From Paenochrobactrum pullorum (GTDB lineage Bacteria; Pseudomonadota; Alphaproteobacteria; Rhizobiales; Rhizobiaceae): a DNA stretch of 64,000 nucleotides. Numbering within the stretch: the stretch's first letter is position 1; each line of letters starts with the position of its first letter. A program made the position numbers and the translations under genes. The DNA is taken from assembly GCF_041929845.1 (NCBI RefSeq), contig NZ_JBHEEH010000001.1, forward strand, positions 496,001-560,000, read 5' to 3'. The notes under the pieces were generated by a model that saw only the letters and a program-made list of their open reading frames with translations, was not told the origin of the DNA and searched no databases. This document shows, piece by piece, positions 50,379-60,260 of the stretch.

Positions 50379-51902
50379 TTAAACAGCTTCAGCGGGTAAA
50401 ATAATTCTGAAATGCGTGCCCGGCTCGCTTTCTTCACAATAGAGAATCTCCCCGCCATTGGCACGAACCAGATCCTGCACGATTACCAAGCCTAATCCGG
50501 TACCGTCATTGCGGGTGGAGCCACGAAATGCGGTAAAAAGGTTTTCTTTGGCTTTGGGTGAAAGGCCGGGGCCATTGTCTCTGACATCGATGTAAATCTG
50601 ATTGTCGTCGCAACTCGCCTCGACAATGATTTGCTTTTTGAAATTATCTTCACCAATCGGGGCGGGCATGCTTTGCAGCGCCTGCATTGCATTGCGGCAG
50701 AGATTGGTGAGAATACGGAAAAGCTGTTCGTCATCTGTTGTCAGAATGAAATCTTGCGGCACAGCATTAATGAAGCTGATATTATGCAACTGATCGCTAT
50801 TGATGACCTCTTCAACATCCTGCACAATTGCATGCAAGACGATCCGGCGCGGATTGGGCGGCGCTTCTCTGGTGCGCCCGTAAGCCACCACACTTTCAGA
50901 GTAGCTGATGGCACGGCTTAATGTCCGTATAAGACGCGGTGCAAAACGCTTGACCGCGGGATCTTTCACATCTGCCAGACTATCCGACATTAATTGTGCT
51001 GAGGCCAGAATATTGCGCATATCGTGATTGATCTTTGAAACCGCCATACCGAGATCGGCCAGATGTTTGCGCTCGGTATAGGTTTGCTGCAAATTGGTTT
51101 GCATCAAAGCCAGTTGTTGCTGGGCAATGCCGAGCTCGTCATGGCGTTGTTCGGGTTGGATGATACGTGCCGGATCATCCGGCTTTTCAGCAAATTTGAT
51201 CATATCGCGATGCATACGGATGACAGGGCGCAGCAGCATTTCATGAATAATCAAATAAATGAAGCCAGCGGCCATGATCGAAATAAGCAAGGATATGATC
51301 GAAACATAACGCGCATATACCAATAAGGCATTGCGCAAAGGTTGGCTGGAAATGACAATTTCGAGGGTTTTGTTAGTATTGGGTATGGCGCTGTAAACGC
51401 GGATATTACGCTCTGCCGGATCAAAAAGCGTCGCAAAAGCATCCCAAATGGCTTGTGATTCACTGGTCTGGCGTGGATTTACGCTGGCATCAATGATGAA
51501 TGGCTGTGCACTGGCAGCCAATAATGTTTTTTGATCATTGGTTGTAATGCTGATTGATTTGGCATTGGTGGCATAAAGAATTTTGTCTTGTGCCTCGCGT
51601 GGCCTGATCCCGTCTTTTTCATCTTCCAACACCAGTGCAACCGGTGCGACAGTATCCAATAGATTGGTAAGCCACCTTATCCGCATGCTGGCTGTCGAGG
51701 GAATAAAAATCAGAATTTCGGCAACCAGAACCGCAAGCATAGTAAGAAGCAGGAATTTATTGCTCAAACGCTGAAAAAAAGCAGGTCTTTTGATTTTAGC
51801 AGCGGGTGCAGCCGATTCTGCCACGGCTTCATTCGCGTGGGCAATAGTTTGAGCAGGCTGATAATGGTCTGACTGACGCAGATGCGCGGGTTCGGAGGCC
51901 AT
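50379..51902 (-). CDS. Orphan membrane sensor histidine kinase
   Basis: A 507-residue kinase. It has two membrane helices (about residues 52-68 and 205-225) flanking a periplasmic sensor domain, a HAMP-like linker, and a coiled coil (QQQLALMQTNLQQTYTERKHLADLG). The phosphoacceptor His lies in VSKINHDMRNILASA. The ATPase domain has FRILTNLCRNAMQAL (N box), VRDNGPGLSP (G1) and GTGLGLVIVQDLV (G2). No response regulator gene is adjacent. It is divergent from the RND efflux genes. Confidence 0.9.
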   Translation of the reverse strand: MASEPAHLRQSDHYQPAQTIAHANEAVAESAAPAAKIKRPAFFQRLSNKFLLLTMLAVLVAEILIFIPSTASMRIRWLTNLLDTVAPVALVLEDEKDGIRPREAQDKILYATNAKSISITTNDQKTLLAASAQPFIIDASVNPRQTSESQAIWDAFATLFDPAERNIRVYSAIPNTNKTLEIVISSQPLRNALLVYARYVSIISLLISIMAAGFIYLIIHEMLLRPVIRMHRDMIKFAEKPDDPARIIQPEQRHDELGIAQQQLALMQTNLQQTYTERKHLADLGMAVSKINHDMRNILASAQLMSDSLADVKDPAVKRFAPRLIRTLSRAISYSESVVAYGRTREAPPNPRRIVLHAIVQDVEEVINSDQLHNISFINAVPQDFILTTDDEQLFRILTNLCRNAMQALQSMPAPIGEDNFKKQIIVEASCDDNQIYIDVRDNGPGLSPKAKENLFTAFRGSTRNDGTGLGLVIVQDLVRANGGEILYCEESEPGTHFRIILPAEAV

Positions 51903-52131
51903 GCTGATCTTTCGGTATGCAGAAGTCGGATACGGCTGAATTGCCTTTTTTAAAGGGAAAGATGTTTCTCGTCATATATAGGTTATATTTTTGTGCTTGC
52001 CATATGTTAAGCTGCGCTTTGTTTTCCATTACAGAAGTTTAATTGGACTAGACGTTTTTCACGTGCATTTTGTAGTGATTGTTTTTATGCCGTTTTAGAC
52101 GGTTATTTTGCATTTTACGCTGGGGTTACGA

Positions 52132-53262
52132 ATGAAATTATGGAAGCAGCTGGTTATTTGTCTGCTCGTTATTATTGCAGCTGGTGCAGGTTGGTATGCT
52201 TATAAAGCACGTCAAACCGACACTGGTTCGAACGCTGCGGTTTCTCAAAATGCAGGTTTTGGAGGTGGCGCTGCGCATGGTGGTTCCGGCGGACGAAGCG
52301 CGCAACTTGTGGTCAGCGATGCGGTTCGAACGGATATTGTTAACGGACGCCTGGAAGCGATCGGTACTGTGCGGGCGTTTCAAACGGTTTCTATTACTCC
52401 TTATACCAGCGGTACATTGATGGCGCTGAAGGTCAAAGCCGGACAGGCTTTGCAGGCTGGCGACGTGATTGCCGAGCTGGATTCTGAAAGCGAAGAAATT
52501 ATTTTACAAAAAGCCAAAGCAGAGTTGCAAGATTTGGCGAACACGCTAGAGCGTATTGTGCGTTTGCGTAAAACCAATACAGCAACGCAGGTGCAGGAAG
52601 TGACTGCCGAGCTTGCTGTTGCCAAGGCTAAACTGACGGTACAGGATGCTGAATTGGCGCTTTCGCGACGGACCGTGAAAGCGCCGATTTCCGGCACTGT
52701 GGGTATTTTGCCGGTAGATGCCGGCAATTATGTCACCGCTCAGACAGTGCTGGCGCGTCTTGATGATACATCCAAAATGTTGATTGATATTTATGTACCG
52801 GAGCGGTTTGTACCACAAATCAAGATCGGTCAGAAAATTCAGGCCGAATCGACTGCTCTGCCGGGTCAGATCTATGACGGGCAGATCATCGAAGTGGATA
52901 ATATGCTGGATGAGGCAAGCCGTACGATGCGGGTGCGCGGCATGTTTGAAAATGTCGAAAACCGTTTGCTGTCCGGTATGTCTTTTTCCACCACCATGCT
53001 TTTTCCGGGTGATCAATACCCGTCCGTCAGTGCTTTGGCGATTCAATGGGGCGCAGAAGGTGCTTATGTCTGGCGTATTAAAGACGATAAAGTGGAACGG
53101 GTACCGGTCACTATAGTGCAGCGTAATTCAGCCAGCGTTTTGGTCAATGGTGCTTTGAATGAAGGCGAATTGATTGTGACCGAAGGCGTACAGGCATTGC
53201 GCGAGGGGATGCAGGTAACGTTTAAAAATGCATCCTCTAAAACCACTGCGAAAGCAGACTGA
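52132..53262 (+). CDS. RND efflux periplasmic adaptor (membrane fusion protein)
   Basis: A 376-residue adaptor of the MexA/HlyD family. It has one N-terminal membrane anchor (about residues 6-22), a Gly-rich linker, and the barrel-sandwich halves VRAFQTVSITPYTSGTLMAL and RTVKAPISGTVGILPVDAG flanking an alpha-helical hairpin, then a beta-barrel (EVDNMLDEASRTMRVR). It links the inner-membrane pump to an outer-membrane channel. The pump gene follows 11 bases later; no outer-membrane factor gene is in the window. Confidence 0.92.
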   Translation: MKLWKQLVICLLVIIAAGAGWYAYKARQTDTGSNAAVSQNAGFGGGAAHGGSGGRSAQLVVSDAVRTDIVNGRLEAIGTVRAFQTVSITPYTSGTLMALKVKAGQALQAGDVIAELDSESEEIILQKAKAELQDLANTLERIVRLRKTNTATQVQEVTAELAVAKAKLTVQDAELALSRRTVKAPISGTVGILPVDAGNYVTAQTVLARLDDTSKMLIDIYVPERFVPQIKIGQKIQAESTALPGQIYDGQIIEVDNMLDEASRTMRVRGMFENVENRLLSGMSFSTTMLFPGDQYPSVSALAIQWGAEGAYVWRIKDDKVERVPVTIVQRNSASVLVNGALNEGELIVTEGVQALREGMQVTFKNASSKTTAKAD

Positions 53263-53273
53263 GGGGAAAAGCG

Positions 53274-56200
53274 TTGAGTGAATTAAAAACCCCATCAGGT
53301 CATAACAACAAATCCGGCGGCTTGACTGCATTATTCATTCGCCGTCCGGTTTCGGCTCTTGTTCTTAATATCCTGATCATCGTGGCTGGCCTTGCTGCTT
53401 TTTCAGGCATTGATATTCGTGAACTGCCGGATGTCGATCGTCCGGTTGTCACCATCAGCACCGAGTTTAGCGGGGCTTCTGCTGAAACGATTGACCGTCA
53501 GCTGACGCAGGTGATTGAAAATGCAGTGGCGCGTGTTTCTGGTGTAAAGGCGATTTCATCAAATTCTTCATTCGGCCGTAGCCGTGTCACGGTTGAGTTC
53601 AACGATGGTGTTGATCTGAATGTGGCGGCTGCTGATATGCGGGATGCGATCTCGCGTATTGTCAATTCGCTGCCCGATGAAGCGGATGCGTCGCGCATTA
53701 TTAAAGCGGACGCCAATGCAGATGCGGTGATGCGTCTGGCGGTCACCTCCGACACGATGTCGATCGATGATATGACCGTGTTGGTCGATGATCAGATCAC
53801 CGATGTGCTTTCCGCTGTGCCGGGCGTTGCTGATGTGCAGATCAATGGTGATCGCGACAAGATTTTCCGCATTGATATTCATCAGGGGCGGTTGGCAAGT
53901 TATGGTCTGACCATTGCCGATATTACCAAAGCGTTGGCCTCAATGGCACTGGATGCACCTGCCGGTTCATTGCGCAGCAGCGATCAGTCGATAGTGGTGC
54001 GTGCAACCGCCAATGTGACTACACCGGAAGGCTTTGAAAATATCAGCCTGAATGACCGCACCAAACTACGTGATGTGGCAACGGTGACCCTGGGGCCTGA
54101 TATTATCACTTCTGAAGTGCGCTCCAACGGCAAAACGGCCATTGGTCTTGGTATTGTACGCCAAGCGCAGTCCAATACGCTTGATATTTCTGAAGGTGTG
54201 CGCCTAGCCGTTGAAAACTTGCAAGACACGCTGCCGGAAGGCATTGAAATTAGTGTTACCAGTGATGATGCGACCTTCATTAATGGCGCTATTCATGAGG
54301 TGATTTTGGCGCTGATTATTTCCGGTATCATCGTGGTACTGGTAATTTTCGTCTTCTTGTGGGATTTGCGCGCAACCATCATTCCGGCGGTGTCGCTGCC
54401 GGTGGCGTTGATTGGTACAGTGGCAGCCGTCTATCTGGCGGGTTTCTCCATCAATATTATCACGCTTTTAGCGCTGGTGCTGGCCACAGGACTGGTTGTG
54501 GATGATGCGATTGTGGTGTTGGAAAATATCGTACGCCGTCGTAATATGGGGCTGGGGCCACGTGCTGCTGCCGTGCTTGGTACACAGGAAGTGTTTTTTG
54601 CGGTGATTGCCACGACCCTGACACTTGTCGCGGTTTTTGTGCCGATTTCATTTCTGCCGGGGCAGGCTGGCGGTCTTTTCCGCGAATTTGGTTTCGTACT
54701 GGCGATTGCCGTGCTGCTTTCAGGTGTTGTCGCACTCACCCTTTGTCCGATGTTGGCTTCACGTTTTCTCAAGGAGAGCAATGGCGAAGATAACCACGAA
54801 AAAGCGCCCGGTACCATTCGTAAAGTCGGTGGTGCTTTAAGCAATATTTATCGTGTGTCTTTACGTTTTTGTCTCAATGTGCCTTTCGCAATTGTGTTGC
54901 TGTCGGTGATTTTTGCAAGCTTCAGCTATATTGGCTATACGCAGATCCGTCAGGAATTGACACCAAGTGAAGACCGCTCGGCCGCCATGCTACGCGTGAC
55001 AGGTCCACAAGGCATTAGTGTTGATTTTTTGCGTGAGCAGATGGACAAAGTGGAAGTTGCACTGCGTCCATTACGTGAAAGTGGCGAAATTCTCACCACC
55101 TATGCCATTTCCGGTAGCTTTGGATCATCCAATAGCGGTTTTGTGGTGCTGACTTTGGCGCCGTGGGACAAGCGTAGCCGCAGCCAGCAGGAAATTATGA
55201 CCGATGCCAATGCGCGTTTGCGCGGCATAACGGGTGCGCGTATTTTCTCCATGCAACCAAACAGTCTTGGCATTCGCGGAGCGGGTAATGGTTTGCAATT
55301 TGCGATTTTGGGCAACGATTACGATAAATTGCAAGATGCTGCACAAGCGATTGTACGTGAACTGGAAAAAGACCCGCGCTTTGACCAACCGCGTTTGTCG
55401 GTAGAGCCGACACAACCGCAATTATCAATCACAATCAATCGAGAGCGTGCGTCTGATTTAGGTATTGATATTACTGGTCTTGCTAATGCTGTACAGGCGA
55501 TGCTTGATGGTCGAAAAATCGGTTCGGTATATGTGGGTGACCGCAGCTTTGACGTGAAGCTCGTCTCCACCACCCATCCGGTTGATGATCCGACTGATCT
55601 GGAGAATATTTTTCTTAAAACATCGGATGGCCGCTATGTGCCAATGGCTTCTATTGTAGACATTGAAGAAAAGGCCGTCCCGCCGCAATTAAACCGTGAA
55701 GAACGTATGCGTTCGGTTTCTATCACCACTGGTTTACGTGATGATTTTGCCCTTGGTAATGCCTATCAGACTGCTTTGACAGTGGCTGCACCTTTGTTGC
55801 CTGCCGGTTCGCACATCATTCCGTTGGCAGAAGCAAGCACGCTGGATGAAACATCTCAAGGTCTGATGCTGGTTTTCGGTTTTGCGATTGTCATTATTCT
55901 GCTGGTGCTGGCTGCACAGTTTGAAAGTTTTATCAGTGCCGTCATCGTGATGGCAACAGTGCCGCTGGGGCTTGGCTGTGCCGTGGTCGCAATGCTGTTA
56001 ACGGGCACCAATCTTAATGTGTATAGTCAGATCGGACTGGTACTTTTGGTGGGTATTATGGCGAAAAACGGTATTCTGATCGTGGAATTCGCCGATCAGT
56101 TACGAGACCGGGGCTATCAGCTGCGTGAGGCGATTGAAGAGGCAGCCAACATTCGTCTGCGTCCTGTCTGTATGACGATGATTTGTGGTGTGCTGGGTGG

Positions 56201-56420
56201 TGTGCCGCTGATAATGGCATCAGGTGCTGGTGCAGAAGCGCGTATCTCGCTTGGTTGGGTTATTGTCGGCGGGCTTGGCCTTGCAACCATTGCAACGCTT
56301 TATGTCACACCGGTTGCTTATTTGTTGCTTGGTCGTTTCGTCAATCCGAAAGCCCATGAGGCAGCACGCCTTGATGACGAGTTGCGTCACGCGGCTTTGG
56401 TGGAGCAAAAAGGTGAATAA
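53274..56420 (+). CDS. RND efflux pump, inner-membrane transporter (AcrB family)
   Basis: A 1048-residue proton-driven exporter. It has the N-terminal FIRRPVSALVLNILIIVAGLAAF, 12 membrane helices and two large periplasmic loops. TM4 carries the proton-relay pair in ATGLVVDDAIVVLENIVRR; LVGIMAKNGILIVEFADQLRDRG marks TM10. Sequence features suit the multidrug (HAE-1 like) group rather than metal exporters. The start is a TTG after GAGGGG. A strong terminator follows. Confidence 0.94.
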   Translation: MSELKTPSGHNNKSGGLTALFIRRPVSALVLNILIIVAGLAAFSGIDIRELPDVDRPVVTISTEFSGASAETIDRQLTQVIENAVARVSGVKAISSNSSFGRSRVTVEFNDGVDLNVAAADMRDAISRIVNSLPDEADASRIIKADANADAVMRLAVTSDTMSIDDMTVLVDDQITDVLSAVPGVADVQINGDRDKIFRIDIHQGRLASYGLTIADITKALASMALDAPAGSLRSSDQSIVVRATANVTTPEGFENISLNDRTKLRDVATVTLGPDIITSEVRSNGKTAIGLGIVRQAQSNTLDISEGVRLAVENLQDTLPEGIEISVTSDDATFINGAIHEVILALIISGIIVVLVIFVFLWDLRATIIPAVSLPVALIGTVAAVYLAGFSINIITLLALVLATGLVVDDAIVVLENIVRRRNMGLGPRAAAVLGTQEVFFAVIATTLTLVAVFVPISFLPGQAGGLFREFGFVLAIAVLLSGVVALTLCPMLASRFLKESNGEDNHEKAPGTIRKVGGALSNIYRVSLRFCLNVPFAIVLLSVIFASFSYIGYTQIRQELTPSEDRSAAMLRVTGPQGISVDFLREQMDKVEVALRPLRESGEILTTYAISGSFGSSNSGFVVLTLAPWDKRSRSQQEIMTDANARLRGITGARIFSMQPNSLGIRGAGNGLQFAILGNDYDKLQDAAQAIVRELEKDPRFDQPRLSVEPTQPQLSITINRERASDLGIDITGLANAVQAMLDGRKIGSVYVGDRSFDVKLVSTTHPVDDPTDLENIFLKTSDGRYVPMASIVDIEEKAVPPQLNREERMRSVSITTGLRDDFALGNAYQTALTVAAPLLPAGSHIIPLAEASTLDETSQGLMLVFGFAIVIILLVLAAQFESFISAVIVMATVPLGLGCAVVAMLLTGTNLNVYSQIGLVLLVGIMAKNGILIVEFADQLRDRGYQLREAIEEAANIRLRPVCMTMICGVLGGVPLIMASGAGAEARISLGWVIVGGLGLATIATLYVTPVAYLLLGRFVNPKAHEAARLDDELRHAALVEQKGE

Positions 56421-56441
56421 GACATCCATCAAGTAATAAAT

Positions 56442-56479
56442 AAAAACCGCGGCGGATGTTCAATCCGCCGCGGTTTTTG
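56442..56479. terminator. Bidirectional terminator after the RND genes
   Basis: AAAAACCGCGGCGGAT pairs perfectly with ATCCGCCGCGGTTTTT around a 5-base loop; T-runs lie on both sides. It separates the convergent RND gene and the ABC binding protein gene. Confidence 0.93.
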
Positions 56480-56500
56480 TTTGGTTAAGATCAACGGCGC

Positions 56501-57508
56501 TTAAAGCTCTTTCATCGCGTCGGTCACTTTAGATGTCCATGCGCCTTCCGGGCGTTTGGTAATCACCGGATCAGAACCGCCGCCAAGCAATGTATCAACC
56601 GTGCGTTCTGCAGCAGCCGTATCCAACACGCCGGTATCATCCAGAAGCTTGCCGATTTCGGCCACCATGCGCTCTTGCACTTCTACCGTCTGGGCACCGG
56701 ACGAGTCATTTTCCACGATGATTTCACCGGCTTCCTTCGGGTTTTCAGCGGCATATTTCCAGCCCTTCATGGTTGCGCGCACAAAGCGCGCAAGCTTGTT
56801 GACCATAGCCGGATCTTCAAGGCTTTTTTCAAGCACATAGAGGCCGTCTTCCAGTGTGGCAACGCCTTGCTCTTCATAAGGGAAGACAACGAGCTGATCT
56901 GCCGGAATACCTGCATCAATCACCTGCCAATATTCATTATAGGTCATGGTGGAGATGCAATCGGCTTGTTTTTGAATGAGTGGATCGACATTGAAGCCTT
57001 GTTTGAGCACGACAACACCATCTTTTCCGCCTTCGGTCGGAATATTTAAATGGCTCATCCATGACAGAAACGGATATTCATTGCCGCCAAACCAGACACC
57101 TAAGGTCCGGCCGCGGAAATCTTCAGGCTTGGTAATATTGGTGTCTTTACGACAGGTCAGCATCATGCCGGATTTTTTATAAGGCTGGGCAATATTGACA
57201 AGCGGCACGCCTTTTTCACGGGTTGCCAAAGCCGATGGCAGCCAATCCACCACCACATCCGCGCCGCCACCGGCAATCACTTGTGGTGGTGCCACATCAG
57301 GACCGCCCGGTTTGATCTCGACATCGAGGTCTTCTTCTTCATAAAAGCCTTTATCTTTGGCGACATAATAACCGGCGAACTGCCCTTGCGTTACCCATTT
57401 AAGTTGTAAGGTGAGCTTATCGGCTGCCAATGCCGAGCCTGCCATTAAAGATAAAACAAGGCCGGTTGCTCCCACAGCACCCAGCGTTTTTGTGATTATT
57501 TTTTTCAT
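56501..57508 (-). CDS. ABC substrate-binding protein, NMT1/THI5-like, pyrimidine cluster
   Basis: A 335-residue periplasmic protein with a signal peptide (LGAVGATGLVLSLMAGSALA). The mature part starts LTLQLKWVTQGQFAGYYVAKDKGFY, typical of NMT1/THI5-like binding proteins. These bind pyrimidine-like ligands. Lying in one operon with dihydropyrimidinase and ureidopropionase genes, it probably binds a pyrimidine base or its breakdown product. AGAGGAGAAC precedes the ATG. Confidence 0.88.
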   Translation of the reverse strand: MKKIITKTLGAVGATGLVLSLMAGSALAADKLTLQLKWVTQGQFAGYYVAKDKGFYEEEDLDVEIKPGGPDVAPPQVIAGGGADVVVDWLPSALATREKGVPLVNIAQPYKKSGMMLTCRKDTNITKPEDFRGRTLGVWFGGNEYPFLSWMSHLNIPTEGGKDGVVVLKQGFNVDPLIQKQADCISTMTYNEYWQVIDAGIPADQLVVFPYEEQGVATLEDGLYVLEKSLEDPAMVNKLARFVRATMKGWKYAAENPKEAGEIIVENDSSGAQTVEVQERMVAEIGKLLDDTGVLDTAAAERTVDTLLGGGSDPVITKRPEGAWTSKVTDAMKEL

Positions 57509-57571
57509 TTTTAGTTCTCCTCTGGTTGCGGCTCCGCCTTATGTTTGGCGGATGCCGTTTTTTGTCATGCT

Positions 57572-58432
57572 TCAGCCTCTCCTGTAAGAAGAATGCCAGA
57601 ATGTCACACGTCGCTCGAGCAATGCCAACAGCCCGTATGAAATCGAACCGGCAAGCGCTGCAACGAATATTTCCGCCCAGACCATATCAACATTCATTCT
57701 CCCGATTTCTGCTGATATGCGGAAACCCATGCCGACGACCGGTGTGCCGAAAAACTCGGCCACAATCGCGCCAATCAGGGCGAGGGTGGAATTGATTTTC
57801 AAAGCATTGAAAATAAAAGGCATGGCTGCGGGCAGGCGCAGCTTAAATAAGGACTGCCAATATGATGAGCCATAGGTTCGCATCATATCCCGCTCCATCG
57901 AGCCTGCGGCTGCAAGCCCTGCCACTGTGTTCACCAGCATTGGAAAGAAAGTCATGATAATCACGACTGCTGCTTTCGATTGCCAGTCAAAGCCGAACCA
58001 CATCACCATGATAGGGGCAACACCCACAATAGGCAATGCCGCCACCAGATTGCCGACCGGCAGCAGGCCTTTGCGTAAAAATGGCACACGATCTACCAGA
58101 ATGGCGGTGATGAAACCGGCCCCGCAACCCATTGCATAACCGGCAATCACTGCTTTAAGATAAGTCTGGCGAAAGTCGGCCCAAAGGATTGGTACTGAAT
58201 TGGTGATACGTGCCCAGATCATCGAAGGAGCGGGCAATAAAACCGATGGAATTTCAAATCCTTTGACTGTTGCTTCCCAGAACACCAACATCCAGATGCC
58301 GAATAGGGTTGGTACGGCAATGTCGAGCAAGTGTTGGCCTTGACGTGAAGACGTGCGCAGGCTTGCCAGCCATTTGACCGAAAACCATGAGACAATGACG
58401 AGGAAAAATAAGAAGAGTAGAGGTTTGATCAT
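57572..58432 (-). CDS. ABC transporter permease, pyrimidine cluster (second)
   Basis: A 286-residue permease with about seven hydrophobic segments and the EAA-type loop MMRTYGSSYWQSLFKLRLPAAMPFIFNAL. It overlaps the other permease gene by ATGA. The two permeases are only distantly similar, so they should form a heterodimer with one ATPase. Confidence 0.88.
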   Translation of the reverse strand: MIKPLLFLFFLVIVSWFSVKWLASLRTSSRQGQHLLDIAVPTLFGIWMLVFWEATVKGFEIPSVLLPAPSMIWARITNSVPILWADFRQTYLKAVIAGYAMGCGAGFITAILVDRVPFLRKGLLPVGNLVAALPIVGVAPIMVMWFGFDWQSKAAVVIIMTFFPMLVNTVAGLAAAGSMERDMMRTYGSSYWQSLFKLRLPAAMPFIFNALKINSTLALIGAIVAEFFGTPVVGMGFRISAEIGRMNVDMVWAEIFVAALAGSISYGLLALLERRVTFWHSSYRRG

Positions 58433-59358
58433 GCCGCTGCCCTTTCCGGCTTAATGCCCATACGCTTGTTGACGTAATGCGCGGCAATGCCGACAAGTGC
58501 GACCAATGCGGCCGCCATAATGGCCGCCACCACCAATGCTGCCCAGATTTGCACGGTCTGCCCGTAATAAGAGCCTGCCAGCAAACGCGCTCCAAGCCCT
58601 GCTACTGCACCGGTGGGCAATTCACCAACAATTGCCCCAACAAGGCTGATCGCCACCGCAATTTGCATGGAGGTGAAAAGATAGGGCAGGGCTGTTGGCC
58701 AGCGCAGCTTCCAAAACATTTGTGTGTTGGAAGCATTATAAGTGCGCATCAAATCCATATGCATCACATCCGGTGATCTTAAGCCCTTCACCATACCGAC
58801 AGCGACAGGGAAGAAAGACAGATAGGTGGAGATGATGGCTTTAGGCAGCAGGCCGGAAATGCCAATGGCGTTGAGCACCACAATGATCATTGGGGCGATG
58901 GCCAGAATGGGGATTGTCTGTGAGGTGATAATCCAGGGCATCAGGCTTTTATCAAGCGTGCGCGAATGGACAATGCCGACCGCCAGCAAAATGCCGAGCA
59001 ATGAGCCAAAAACAAAGCCCAACAGTGTTGAAGAAAGCGTCACCCAGCCGTGATAGACGAGACTGCGCTTGGAGCTTGGTTTAACTTCGAAAACTGTTTT
59101 CCAGACTTCTGCCGCTACCTGATGCGGAGTGGGTAATACAGGACGCGCTTGGTTCATGGTGTTTTTAATCACCGTGGAGGTGCTGATCTCAACACCGGCT
59201 CGCTCCGCCTGATCCCGTTCAAAAGGCGCATTCAAAAAGGCCGCCATTATGTACCAGATGAGGATAATGGCGGCCAATACGACGAGGACAGGAAAGAAAC
59301 GATCCCTGAAAAAATTTGATCCGAAGATCTGAGAAGTGAGAGGTGGTTTACTGCTCAA
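58429..59358 (-). CDS. ABC transporter permease, pyrimidine cluster (first)
   Basis: A 309-residue permease with an N-terminal helix (FFPVLVVLAAIILIWYIMAAF), a stretch outside the membrane, and the core permease fold with loop DLMRTYNASNTQMFWKLRWPTALPYLFTSM. It starts with a TTG whose bases overlap the ATPase stop (TTGA), so translation is coupled. Confidence 0.87.
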   Translation of the reverse strand: MSSKPPLTSQIFGSNFFRDRFFPVLVVLAAIILIWYIMAAFLNAPFERDQAERAGVEISTSTVIKNTMNQARPVLPTPHQVAAEVWKTVFEVKPSSKRSLVYHGWVTLSSTLLGFVFGSLLGILLAVGIVHSRTLDKSLMPWIITSQTIPILAIAPMIIVVLNAIGISGLLPKAIISTYLSFFPVAVGMVKGLRSPDVMHMDLMRTYNASNTQMFWKLRWPTALPYLFTSMQIAVAISLVGAIVGELPTGAVAGLGARLLAGSYYGQTVQIWAALVVAAIMAAALVALVGIAAHYVNKRMGIKPERAAA

Positions 59359-60257
59359 GAGTGCACCTCATCATAAGAATGCCCCAGCCGTAGACCTTCA
59401 CGAACCTGATGGGCAATTTTCAAGAATGCTTCAGATTCTCTGATTTCCAATGTGCGGTCTGGCCCCAGATCACAATCAATAATTTCATGAATACGACCCG
59501 GGCGTGGGCTCATAACAACAATTTTTGTCGATAGAAATACGGCCTCCGGAATGGAGTGGGTGACAAAAATGACCGTTTTTTTAGTAGCCGCCCATAATTT
59601 CAGCAATTGTTCGTTGAGGTGATCACGTACAATTTCATCCAGCGCACCGAAAGGTTCGTCCATCAATAGCATATCCGGATCAAAAGACAGGGCTCTGGCA
59701 ATGGAGGCACGCTGTTGCATGCCTCCTGATAATTGCCACGGATATTTTTTGCCAAAGCCGGAAAGATTGACCAGATCAAGATTTTTTCTGATCCTCTCTT
59801 TCTTTTCCGCCGGGCTGAATTTCATCACCTCCAGCGGCAGACCGATATTATCTTCAATCGTGCGCCACGGAAAAAGGGCAGCGGCCTGAAAAACATAACC
59901 ATAGCTACGTTTCAAGCGTGCCTGTTCCGGTGTCATGCCATTAACGGTAATGCTACCGGAACTTGGTTTTTCCAGATCGGCGACCACGCGCATCAGCGTA
60001 GTTTTCCCGCAGCCCGAAGGGCCGATGAAAGATACGAATTCGCCACGATTGACGTGAAGGTCAATATCGGACAAAGCCTGCACTGGCCCGTCATTGGTTT
60101 CAAAAATCAACGATAGTTTTTTAATATCAATGACGCAGTTTTCGCTGTTGGCTGCGCCGGTGATATTGGTTTTTATTGGGGCTCTTGAGGGAGCTGATTG
60201 ATAATCTGTCATTATGATCGCTTCCCGAAGCTGTGCATCAGATTGCGGTCTGTTCAT
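59355..60257 (-). CDS. ABC transporter ATPase, pyrimidine cluster
   Basis: A 300-residue ATPase of the nitrate/taurine type. It has Walker A FIGPSGCGKTTLMR, signature WQLSGGMQQRASIARAL, Walker B MLLMDEPFGALDE and switch His in VTHSIPEAV. The ATG at 60257 lies 3 bases after the hydrolase stop; an internal ATG at 60212 with GGGAAG is an alternative start. It powers the two permeases behind it. Confidence 0.9.
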   Translation of the reverse strand: MNRPQSDAQLREAIIMTDYQSAPSRAPIKTNITGAANSENCVIDIKKLSLIFETNDGPVQALSDIDLHVNRGEFVSFIGPSGCGKTTLMRVVADLEKPSSGSITVNGMTPEQARLKRSYGYVFQAAALFPWRTIEDNIGLPLEVMKFSPAEKKERIRKNLDLVNLSGFGKKYPWQLSGGMQQRASIARALSFDPDMLLMDEPFGALDEIVRDHLNEQLLKLWAATKKTVIFVTHSIPEAVFLSTKIVVMSPRPGRIHEIIDCDLGPDRTLEIRESEAFLKIAHQVREGLRLGHSYDEVHS

Positions 60258-60260
60258 GGA

